From positions 1-12,693 of the forward strand of contig DATAEK010000250.1 in assembly GCA_036258055.1 (NCBI GenBank): a stretch of 12,693 nt of DNA, written 5' to 3'. The DNA comes from DATAEK01 sp036258055. GTDB lineage: Bacteria > Acidobacteriota > Vicinamibacteria > Vicinamibacterales > 2-12-FULL-66-21. A program made the position numbers and the translations under genes. The first letter of the stretch is position 1, and every line of letters begins with the position of its first letter. Below the pieces are notes generated by a model. The model worked only from the letters and a program-made list of their open reading frames with translations, was not told the origin of the DNA and ran no database searches. Shown piece by piece: positions 6,479-12,537 of the stretch.

Positions 6479-9411
6479 CGGAGGATCTTGAGAGAAATCA
6501 TCGCTTCCCGGCGGGGCGCGAAGCCGTCCTCCAGTGCGACGGCAGCCCCGAACGACAGCGTCATGTCCTGGTTCGACAGGACGTTCAATCGCAGATCGAT
6601 CTGTCCGCCGAGGCTGGCGAGCGTACGGCGGAAGTCGTCGCTGTCCACGTTCGTCGTCAGGCCCGTGACGAAGACGGCCGGCCGCAGCCAGCTGGCGTAG
6701 AAGCCAGGTGTGCCGAGACGCTTGAACCGCCACGGCGGCAGATTCCACTCGACCGTACCCTTCGCGAAGTTCTTTCCCGGGATCTCGTTGAGCTCGGCGC
6801 CGGGCAGGCTCTCGAGCGTGCGGTACCGTTTTTCGTCGCCATGATCGACGTAGTTGTTGCCGAACCCGCCGAAGAAGAAGTTGGCGAACGGCGAGTCGCG
6901 GTCGCCATGCGCGAGCCCAGCCGCGGTCCGCAGCCAGATGGACGAATGGCCGAGCGGCAGGGCGACGCCGCGGTCGAACGATCCTCGCAGCGAGGGAAAC
7001 ACGTCTCCGTCGGCGACGTCCGTCCGGAAATCGATGGACCACTTGCGTCCGGCCTCGTCGTCCACGTAGCCGAGCGAGCGGCGGACGTTGGTGTAGGCGA
7101 GGGTGGAGGTGAAGGTCGCGAGCGTGGCGATATCGACGGGCACGTTCTGATAGTCAGGGAGCCGATCGAGGTTGCCGGAGATCGATCCGCTCAGGTCGAG
7201 CTCGAGCCGTCGCGGCTCGTCGAACACGAGCGTGCTCGTGTGGCCGACGAGCGCGCGGTAACCCTTGCGTCCGGTTTTCGTCGGACCGAAGAGATCGTAG
7301 AAGTCGGCGCGGTTCAGCGCCGCGCTCGCCCGCCAGTCGAAGCGTTCGTACTCCGCCAGAAGATGGATGCGCTCACTGGCCGGGAGGTCCGTGACCGGCG
7401 ACCAGCCCGCCGTGATGTGCAGGCGATTGAGGAGCAGCGGATCCGACAGGTTCAACGCGATGCCCGCGGACGCCGTGTCCTTGTAGCCTTCGACGATGGG
7501 GTAGATGGACTCGCGCCGGAGGCCGCCGGCGAGGTGGTACTGGCCGGTACGCTTGTCCATCGCGTAGAAGGGGATTCTCGCCGGTGAGTCGAGCATCCAG
7601 GTTTTCAGCACCGGCTTCTCTTCGACCAGCCGTTCACCGAAGAAGGTGATCGCGCTGACGTCCTCGAGCGGTTTTGGCTCGATCCATGCCGGCACGAAGC
7701 CGCGTCCGGTGTAACGGAACACCAGGAGGCGGCCATCCGCGAGCGGCACCGGCCGGAAGAAACCCGTGTCGGTATTGCTCACGGCCTCGACCTTCTGGGC
7801 CTCGAGGTCGTAGCGGAAGATGTTCGACACGCCGGTGTAGTACGAGCTGCCGTAGAGATAGTGCCCGTCGGGTGAGAACACGAAACCGCTCGGCACCGAC
7901 GGGCCGAAGTCGAACCGGGTCAGGGGTGTCGTCTCACCGCGAAGGACAGCGGCCACGTCGAAGACGCGAACCTCCTGCTTGCCGCTGATCTCGCCGAACG
8001 ATCCCGAGAGGCGCGTGCCGTCCTTAGAGACATCGATGTCGTACATGACCGTTCCGTACGGAAAGGTGACGACCTGTGCCCAGTCTTTGTAAGGCGGCTT
8101 CATGCGAACGAGCGTGCAGAGACCGTTCAGATGGCGCAGGCCCCAGATCGACTGGTCCGCGGCGTCGTAGGCGAGATCTCCGATCCGCGCGTCCCTTTGC
8201 AGGATCTCGGTCCGGTGCGTTGCCGGGTCGAGCCGCACCAGGTCGCGGTGCGCGCCGTTGTCTGTCGTGTAGTAGACATGGCGATCCGACGGATTCCACA
8301 CCAGCGAGGTCACCGTGTAGATGAGCGGTCCCTTGATGTCCATCAGGTGCTGGAGCGTGCCGTCTTTCGTCGAGATGCGAGCGACATGCGCGATGGCGCC
8401 GGGATAGTTCAGGCCGGCATAGATGCCGCCTGACTCCGGATCGTAGAACGCGCGGGACACCGATCCGAGAGCGCGCGGGGTCACGTCGTGGTACGGCGTG
8501 AGCGGAAACTTGCGAATGGCGTCCAGGTTGGTTCGCTGGAACGCGTGCTCGTCGGCGACCCAGCTCGCCCACGCCTGCTCCATCGAGACGCCGAAGACCT
8601 CACGGAATTGCCTCGCGTAGTACGCGCGGCTGCCGGGCTTGCGCGACACCCACTCGATCAGCTGCTCGGGCGAGTACTTGCGGGCCAGCCAGGTCATGAA
8701 CCGCGTGCCGTACAGGTACGAGTTCACCTGTGTCTGGAAGTCGATCTTCGTGCCTTCGGACACGAGTCCCAGCGGGTCGTAAAACGGCACGTCGTCGGCC
8801 ACCATCGCGCGGAAGACCATCTCGTCGTAGCCGCCTTGCGCGCGGCCCAGGCCGCCGGCCATCCAGGTATCGACGAACACCGCGATGCCTTCGTGGTACC
8901 AGCGCGGCGCCGCGGCGCGCGGCGCGGTGAGATACCAATAGAGAAGGGACTCGGGGTGTTCGGAAATCGGCATGACCTTGCCGCCGAACACACGGCGAAA
9001 CGTGCGATCGCGATCGGCCGGCTGGTCCATCGTGACCACGTGCACCAGCTCGTGATCCATGAGGGTGGTCATGCGCTCGTTTGCAGCAATGGTCTCGAAG
9101 GCGAAGTTGAGTGGCGCGATCTGGATCGCCATCAGGTTGCGCGGTACCGTGCCTGCGGCAGCATTGCCCGAATCGGAGAAGTCCGCGAGAAGCAGCGTGA
9201 CGCGCTGCGTCGGATCGTAGCCAAACAGGCGGCGCTCGAATTCGAGGGCGTTGAGGAACGCGCGCGCAACATGCGGCACGAGGTACGACTCCGTGCCCTC
9301 GAAATACACAATCTGAACTTCGGGTGTTTCGACCGTGCTCAGTTGCGCCCGCGCCGTGGCTGCCAGAAGGAAGACGAAGAGGAAGGAAAGGACCGTGGGG
9401 AAGCGGCGCAT
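6475..9411 (-). CDS. Secreted HExxH metallopeptidase with beta-propeller and C-terminal barrel
   Basis: A 978-residue exported protein with three parts. After a signal peptide (MRRFPTVLSFLFVFLLAATARA, cleavage before QLS) comes a zinc peptidase domain of the MA type (about 30-300): His120-Glu121-x-x-His124 in HELVHVV, and the third ligand Glu174 in WYHEGIAVF fifty residues later, the gluzincin arrangement. Residues about 310-640 show TolB/WD40-like propeller blades (VWNPSDRHVYYTTD, VFSPDGHYLYGSSYY). Residues about 645-978 are long alternating strands with a glycine-rich FFFGGFGNNYVDHG loop, like BamA or surface-antigen barrels, ending MISLKILR. So it is probably anchored in the outer membrane with the peptidase in the periplasm, or facing out. 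All zinc ligands are present. It is coupled to the PrsW gene by a 4-base overlap, which ties the two proteases together. Start ATG 9411 opens the signal peptide; no strong ribosome binding site is seen. Confidence 0.9.
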   Translation of the reverse strand: MRRFPTVLSFLFVFLLAATARAQLSTVETPEVQIVYFEGTESYLVPHVARAFLNALEFERRLFGYDPTQRVTLLLADFSDSGNAAAGTVPRNLMAIQIAPLNFAFETIAANERMTTLMDHELVHVVTMDQPADRDRTFRRVFGGKVMPISEHPESLLYWYLTAPRAAAPRWYHEGIAVFVDTWMAGGLGRAQGGYDEMVFRAMVADDVPFYDPLGLVSEGTKIDFQTQVNSYLYGTRFMTWLARKYSPEQLIEWVSRKPGSRAYYARQFREVFGVSMEQAWASWVADEHAFQRTNLDAIRKFPLTPYHDVTPRALGSVSRAFYDPESGGIYAGLNYPGAIAHVARISTKDGTLQHLMDIKGPLIYTVTSLVWNPSDRHVYYTTDNGAHRDLVRLDPATHRTEILQRDARIGDLAYDAADQSIWGLRHLNGLCTLVRMKPPYKDWAQVVTFPYGTVMYDIDVSKDGTRLSGSFGEISGKQEVRVFDVAAVLRGETTPLTRFDFGPSVPSGFVFSPDGHYLYGSSYYTGVSNIFRYDLEAQKVEAVSNTDTGFFRPVPLADGRLLVFRYTGRGFVPAWIEPKPLEDVSAITFFGERLVEEKPVLKTWMLDSPARIPFYAMDKRTGQYHLAGGLRRESIYPIVEGYKDTASAGIALNLSDPLLLNRLHITAGWSPVTDLPASERIHLLAEYERFDWRASAALNRADFYDLFGPTKTGRKGYRALVGHTSTLVFDEPRRLELDLSGSISGNLDRLPDYQNVPVDIATLATFTSTLAYTNVRRSLGYVDDEAGRKWSIDFRTDVADGDVFPSLRGSFDRGVALPLGHSSIWLRTAAGLAHGDRDSPFANFFFGGFGNNYVDHGDEKRYRTLESLPGAELNEIPGKNFAKGTVEWNLPPWRFKRLGTPGFYASWLRPAVFVTGLTTNVDSDDFRRTLASLGGQIDLRLNVLSNQDMTLSFGAAVALEDGFAPRREAMISLKILR

Positions 9412-9442
9412 GAACCGGGCGGGATGATACTCCGAAGTGGTC

Positions 9443-9471
9443 TGACGGCAGGCGCGGGGCGCCTGCCGTCA
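9443..9471 (-). terminator. Perfect 13-bp stem-loop after the repeat-protein gene
   Basis: TGACGGCAGGCGC (9443-9455) and its exact complement (9459-9471) enclose a 3-base loop. The stem is very GC-rich and starts 17 bp past the stop of the upstream minus-strand gene, 32 bp before the next start. No T-run follows in the direction of transcription, so it is not a classic intrinsic terminator. It may attenuate or process the transcript, or protect the 3' end of the sigma-repeat-protein mRNA. Confidence 0.65.
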
Positions 9472-9487
9472 TGATCCGCGACGCTAC

Positions 9488-10567
9488 TTATTTCTGTTCG
9501 GAAGCCGCCAGCGCCTGAGTGATCAGGCCAGCTTCCACCGCTTTAGCGAAGCCGTGCATCTCCATCGCTTGTGCGATCAGCGCGTTCTGCGCTGCCTGTG
9601 CCAGAAGTCCCTGATCCATCGCCTGACGGATGGCTGCGGTGTCCATCATTTTCGCGATCACGCCGCTGTCGATCGAATGCGCCAGCATCTTGTTGTCCAG
9701 GACGGCCTTCATCGCGCCGGTGTCGAGCGCGCGTGCGAGCACTCCGTTGGTGATTACCTGCATCAAGGCTTGACTTTCGAGCGCACGCGCCAGCACGCCG
9801 CTTTCGACGACTGCCCGCACGCCAGCGTCTGTAGTCGCCAGGCGAAGCGCGGAATCGTTGGCGGCGACGCGGAGCGCGGCCTCACCCGACTTCGCCTGGA
9901 TCAGCGCCTCGGCGACCTTCACGTTCGCGATGGCCTCACGCACGCGGGCGTTCTCGAGCGCCAGACGCAGCTGCGCGTCTGCCAGGAGGGCACGCAATTC
10001 GCTGTTCGCGACGACTTCCCGCACTCCAGCGTCTGCGAACGCCTCGCGCAAACGAGCGTTGGTGAGGAGCTCGCGTAATTCTCCATTGCGGAGTGACTCG
10101 CGCAGCTGGTTGTCGGCCATCAACGCCTGGAACCCGGCATCGCTCAGGAGGGAGCGCGCCTGCGGGTCCTTCATCAGGCGATCGGCGATGTCGCTCTGCA
10201 GGAATTGCTGCACCGACGCGTCGCCAAGCTTGACGTCGGATGCGCTCATCTGCTGCGCCTGATACCGCTTCGCCGCGCCGACAGTGCCCTGGGTTCCGAG
10301 ATCTACGGGCGGCCACCCCTTGGCAGCGAATACTGCAATCAGGATCGCGGCTGCAGCCGCCAGTCCGATCAACACTTTCTTCGCCATACGTTCGTCTCCC
10401 TGCCGGGGCATGCTGCCACGACGTTGAATGGATCGAATCTGCGTCATCACGTCCGGCACCAGGCCGGGCGGCGTTGGGTCTGCTTCCTTCAGCTCGTCGA
10501 GGAGCGCGGTCACCCGCGCCATCTCGGGGCTCGTGAACGGCTCGTCGCGTTCGTCCTGGTTTGCCAT
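9488..10567 (-). CDS. Single-pass membrane protein with 24 nonapeptide repeats, candidate anti-sigma factor
   Basis: A 359-residue protein directly after the ECF sigma gene (17 bp gap), the usual place of its anti-sigma factor. Residues 1-62 are polar and would be cytoplasmic; a single membrane span follows (about 64-82, after MAKK); the rest is outside the membrane. The outer part is made of 9-residue repeats with the pattern small polar (D/N/S/T), x, x, hydrophobic, R or A, x, x, hydrophobic, x. Twelve run without a gap from 116 to 223 (such as NGELRELLT, NARLREAFA) and twelve more from 247 to 354 (SGVLARALE, NGVLARALD). The 23 residues between them are degenerate. It has no cysteine, so no HxxxCxxC zinc finger. 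I do not know this family; the anti-sigma role rests on position and topology only. ATG 10567 is chosen because a longer frame would overlap the whole N-terminal coding end of nothing but the sigma gene. Confidence 0.85.
   Translation of the reverse strand: MANQDERDEPFTSPEMARVTALLDELKEADPTPPGLVPDVMTQIRSIQRRGSMPRQGDERMAKKVLIGLAAAAAILIAVFAAKGWPPVDLGTQGTVGAAKRYQAQQMSASDVKLGDASVQQFLQSDIADRLMKDPQARSLLSDAGFQALMADNQLRESLRNGELRELLTNARLREAFADAGVREVVANSELRALLADAQLRLALENARVREAIANVKVAEALIQAKSGEAALRVAANDSALRLATTDAGVRAVVESGVLARALESQALMQVITNGVLARALDTGAMKAVLDNKMLAHSIDSGVIAKMMDTAAIRQAMDQGLLAQAAQNALIAQAMEMHGFAKAVEAGLITQALAASEQK
9506..9829 (-). repeat. Second block of twelve 27-bp units (nonapeptide repeats 13-24)
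   Basis: Residues 247-354 of the repeat protein: twelve units of exactly 9 residues. Position 1 is D/N/S/T in nine of twelve; positions 4 and 8 are mostly L, V, I, M or A. This block often has Ala where block 1 has Arg at position 5, so the two blocks have diverged in charge. The DNA units are less alike than the protein units. Confidence 0.85.
9899..10222 (-). repeat. First block of twelve 27-bp units (nonapeptide repeats 1-12)
   Basis: Residues 116-223 of the repeat protein: twelve units of exactly 9 residues with no insertion. Position 1 is D, N or S in all twelve units and position 5 is often Arg. The last five of the first seven clear units (152 onward) are the most regular, such as DNQLRESLR, NGELRELLT and NSELRALLA. 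Confidence 0.85.
10322..10378 (-). other. Transmembrane segment of the nonapeptide-repeat protein
   Basis: Residues 64-82 of the repeat protein form one uninterrupted hydrophobic run rich in Ala, Ile, Leu and Val. Lysines just before it (AKK) and the long polar repeat region after it fit an N-in, C-out single span. This would be the natural cleavage site for the nearby PrsW protease if the two work together; that link is inference. Confidence 0.75.
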
Positions 10568-10584
10568 CTTCGATCTCGTGCCGG

Positions 10585-11118
10585 TCAGTGGCCTTTGACG
10601 GTCAGGATCTCGAGGAGCCGCTGCCGTGCGGTATAGAGCCGCGATTTGACCGTTTTTGCCGGGATACCGAGGGTCGCTGCGATGTCGTCGTAATTGAGCT
10701 CGCCAAAGTGCCTCAGCACCACGACTTGCCTGTATTCCACCGGGAGAGCCAGGAGCGCGCGTTGTACCAATCTCCGGCGATCCGACGCTTCCAGCAGGTC
10801 GATCTGCGTGCCGTTTGTCGGAAGATCCGCCGTCACGCCCTCGCGCTGGCGCCGGTCGCGCCTCGCGTTCAGGCATTCGTTCAGCAGGATTCGGTAGATC
10901 CAGCTGAAAAACCGGAAGCGCGGGTCGAAGGTTCCGAGCTTCTGGTAGGCCTTGATGAACGCCGACTGTGTCGCGTCCCGGGCGTCGTCGTAGTCGCCGA
11001 GCATTCGGACCGCCACCCGGTAGAGCACCCCTTCATACCGGGCCACGAGCACCTCGAACGCGGAGGTGTCGCCGTTGGCCGCGTGGGCCGCTAGCGAAGC
11101 GTCGTCCTGCTCCTGCAT
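10585..11118 (-). CDS. ECF-type RNA polymerase sigma factor (sigma-70 family)
   Basis: A 177-residue alternative sigma factor that would direct RNA polymerase to a small regulon. Region 2 lies at about 15-90 (AFEVLVARYEGVLYRVAVRM, then DARDATQSAFIKAYQKL and FFSWIYRILLNECLNARR), the -10 binding and core-binding part. A short variable linker follows, then region 4 at about 115-173 (LLALPVEYRQVVVLRHFGEL, YDDIAATLGIPAKTVKSRLYTARQRL), the helix-turn-helix for the -35 element. No region 1 or 3 is present, and length is typical of ECF factors. ATG 11118 is chosen because it begins the conserved part (MQEQDDASLAAHAANGD) with AGGACGAG upstream; a longer frame to 11469 crosses the divergent STAS gene. 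The repeat membrane protein follows after 17 bp. The sequence does not show which ECF group it belongs to, and no matching promoter was recognised upstream. Confidence 0.95.
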   Translation of the reverse strand: MQEQDDASLAAHAANGDTSAFEVLVARYEGVLYRVAVRMLGDYDDARDATQSAFIKAYQKLGTFDPRFRFFSWIYRILLNECLNARRDRRQREGVTADLPTNGTQIDLLEASDRRRLVQRALLALPVEYRQVVVLRHFGELNYDDIAATLGIPAKTVKSRLYTARQRLLEILTVKGH

Positions 11119-11122
11119 GAAA

Positions 11123-11167
11123 TACACTCGTCCTGGGGAAAAGTTGGTAGGGAGTGGGGCGAGTGTA
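11123..11167. promoter_or_regulatory. Inverted repeat upstream of the sigma gene, covering its ribosome binding site
   Basis: TACACTCG (11123-11130) and CGAGTGTA (11160-11167) are exact complements with 29 bases between them. In the sigma mRNA the near arm lies at 5 to 12 bases before the ATG and includes the GAG of the likely ribosome binding site. It could be an operator or a hairpin limiting translation. The loop is long and 8-bp arms can occur by chance. Confidence 0.35.
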
Positions 11168-11250
11168 CAGCAGGACGGGCCCGGCCGGTAGCTGTCGAGG
11201 GCGGATTTGGGTGTTTGGGGGCGGACGAAGGCAGCCGGAGGCCGCGGGAC

Positions 11251-11607
11251 GTGAGCTGGAAACTGACGGTCAATCGTGAATGTCAGGAAGGTGTGGCAGT
11301 CTTGAGCGTCGTGGGACGCCTGGGTGCTGCCTCGTCGGGCAGCCTGATCGAAGCGATCGTCGGGGCCATCGAGGCGGGCGACCAGCGGTTGCTGATCGAC
11401 CTCACCAGCGTCGACTACGTCAGCAGCGCGGGCCTGCTCGCCCTCGATGCCGCTGCAGGACGGATGCACGTGGCCGGCGGCTCGATGACGCTCTGCGGCC
11501 TGACCGAGCCGGTCCGCCTGGCGTTCGAACTATCAGGGCTGCTCCCGCACTTCTCGGTGGAACCGTCACGGGATATCGCAGTGGCGAAGCTCGCGGCCGG
11601 CGACTGA
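11251..11607 (+). CDS. STAS-domain protein, anti-anti-sigma (SpoIIAA/RsbV-like)
   Basis: A 118-residue single-domain STAS protein. Such proteins bind anti-sigma kinases and are switched off when a conserved serine is phosphorylated. The pattern fits: a first strand pair (GVAVLSVVGRLGAASSG), helix 1, then LLIDLTSVDYVSSAGLLAL, where Ser58-Ser59 before Ala-Gly sit at the phosphorylation site; the Asp usual before these serines in SpoIIAA is Val57 here. Helices and strands follow to MTLCGLTEPVRLAFELSGL. The GTG start is chosen because GGAGG lies 9 bases upstream (11237-11241); a TTG 36 bases earlier is in frame but less likely. The gene is divergent from the sigma gene, starts 132 bp apart. No partner kinase or phosphatase is in the window, so its partner is unknown, and the sigma factor here is ECF type, which is not normally controlled this way. 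Confidence 0.9.
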   Translation: MSWKLTVNRECQEGVAVLSVVGRLGAASSGSLIEAIVGAIEAGDQRLLIDLTSVDYVSSAGLLALDAAAGRMHVAGGSMTLCGLTEPVRLAFELSGLLPHFSVEPSRDIAVAKLAAGD

Positions 11608-11614
11608 AACACCC

Positions 11615-11663
11615 GGGACTCGGCGCTCGGGGCTCGGCGGTCGGGATTCGGTGCTCGGGACTC
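11615..11663. repeat. Seven tandem 7-bp repeats, consensus GGGRCTC
   Basis: Seven head-to-tail units fill 49 bases exactly: GGGACTC, GGCGCTC, GGGGCTC, GGCGGTC, GGGATTC, GGTGCTC and GGGACTC again. Every unit starts GG and ends TC. It begins 8 bp after the STAS stop codon and runs straight into a palindrome at 11666. It is probably a decayed copy of a dispersed intergenic repeat family; a family cannot be shown from one copy. Confidence 0.75.
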
Positions 11664-11664
11664 G

Positions 11665-11770
11665 GGTCCGGCTGAAGCCGGACACCACCGTCATCGCGAG
11701 TCGCAGGCTTTGCCGTTCTGGGTTCGGCCCCCGGAGCGTCGGTCAGTTGTTGTCCTGCTTCAGCCGGACC
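11665..11770. repeat. Palindromic REP-like element bounded by 14-bp inverted repeats
   Basis: GGTCCGGCTGAAGC (11665-11678) recurs in exact inverted form at 11757-11770. The left copy continues into a perfect palindrome, GTCCGGCT-GA-AGCCGGAC (11666-11683); the right copy lacks the outer half. About 78 bases lie between the arms with no gene. The layout resembles a pair of REP-like units in opposite directions. In RNA it could form a hairpin that ends the STAS transcript, though no T-run follows. Confidence 0.6.
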
Positions 11771-11787
11771 ACGTCCGAGTCGGTCGA

Positions 11788-11804
11788 TCGAACCTCGGGT
11801 TCGA
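11788..11804. other. Perfect 7-bp hairpin, TCGAACC with 3-base loop
   Basis: TCGAACC (11788-11794) pairs with GGTTCGA (11798-11804) around the loop TCG. It looks at first like a tRNA T-arm, but the stem on the outside of the TTCGA loop does not pair and no acceptor or anticodon arm is present. It lies 45 bp before the next start codon, so it could affect that mRNA leader. Confidence 0.4.
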
Positions 11805-11849
11805 GGTGTGGAATTTGCATCTCGCGCCGGCTGCCACAGGACGCTCCCA

Positions 11850-12317
11850 ATGGATCCGCTTGACCCTGTCGACGCTCAGCAGGTCGTGATCGAATACGCC
11901 CGGATGCTCGAGCGCGACGTGACTGAAGGACGTCATCCCGCGCGACTCGACTCGCTGCCCTACGCCAAGCCGGTGATCAAGTCGGCGATTCGGACATCGG
12001 CGATTGCACTGTCGACATCCGGCCAGTTGACCGCTGAGCTCCGCGAATATCTCGAAACCGCATACATCTTTCTCGCGGAATACGTCGACAGCGAACTCGT
12101 CGATTTGGTGACCGAATACAGACGATCCGCTGAGCAGCTCGCGGCGGAGTCTCCGCTCGCAGCCGAGAAGACGCGCACCGTGGCGTGGCGCACGCTCGTG
12201 GAGAGCGGATCGCTGGCAGGAGAGTTGGCGCGAGCGACGACCAACGAGTCAGAGGCGCTTCGGGATGAGTTTCGCAGTTTTGTCACCCTCGGAACCGATC
12301 GCCGCGGCGAATCGTAA
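11850..12317 (+). CDS. Small helical protein of unknown function
   Basis: A 155-residue soluble protein that I do not recognise as a named family. No signal peptide, membrane segment or cysteine is visible. The sequence is strongly helical and acidic: AQQVVIEYARMLERDV, then the most distinctive part LDSLPYAKPVIKSAIRTSAIAL, then QLTAELREYLETAYIFLAEYVDSELVDLVTEYRRSAEQL, then a polar C-terminus. The amphipathic helices suggest a helical bundle or a protein-protein contact role. Start ATG 11850 (MDPLDPVDAQ) is chosen because AGGA lies 8 bases upstream (11838-11841); an in-frame start at 11808 would add 14 residues of non-conserved type read from the repeat-rich leader. It follows the STAS gene by 242 bp on the same strand, but the repeats between them make a shared transcript uncertain. 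Confidence 0.75.
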   Translation: MDPLDPVDAQQVVIEYARMLERDVTEGRHPARLDSLPYAKPVIKSAIRTSAIALSTSGQLTAELREYLETAYIFLAEYVDSELVDLVTEYRRSAEQLAAESPLAAEKTRTVAWRTLVESGSLAGELARATTNESEALRDEFRSFVTLGTDRRGES

Positions 12318-12412
12318 TCGCGGTACCCCTCGGGGAGTGTCTTCACTCGCGACGCGCGTGTAATGGCTTCATCCGCTCTGAGCTTGATCGGGCGTTTTGT
12401 TGAGACGGCGAT

Positions 12413-12440
12413 CGTGCGGCCAATGCCACAGGGTCGCACG
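12413..12440. other. Short inverted repeat in the gap before the last gene
   Basis: CGTGCG (12413-12418) and CGCACG (12435-12440) enclose 16 bases. The gap at 12318-12537 holds no gene that I can support and no clear promoter; this is its only visible symmetry, and 6-bp arms are expected by chance in GC-rich DNA. Confidence 0.2.
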
Positions 12441-12537
12441 CCCCATGACGGGCAGAGACATTGCAGCAGCGCCGACCTTCTCATGCTCGTTCGTCCCCCG
12501 CCTTTTGATTCTCCTGCCCAACTCGACGGAGGTATGC

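Noticed and set aside
6479..7042. Upstream extension of the PrsW frame
   Set aside because: It overlaps the peptidase's barrel coding region in another frame and is Arg-rich; the membrane protein begins at the GTG that overlaps the peptidase stop.
8488..9474. 328-codon plus-strand frame opposite the peptidase
   Set aside because: Complement of the HELVH-containing gene, with composition typical of a shadow frame.
10568..10876. Upstream extension of the nonapeptide-repeat protein
   Set aside because: It would overlap the region 4 coding part of the sigma factor; ATG 10567 just after the sigma stop is more natural.
11168..11214. Sigma-70 promoter for the sigma gene, TCGACA with TGTACA
   Set aside because: The spacer is about 23 bases, too long, and the -10 match is poor.
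11615..11663. CRISPR array
   Set aside because: The 7-bp units touch each other with no spacers and no cas genes are present.
11788..11825. tRNA-like GGTTCGA loop
   Set aside because: The flanking stem does not pair as a T-arm and no anticodon or acceptor stem is found.
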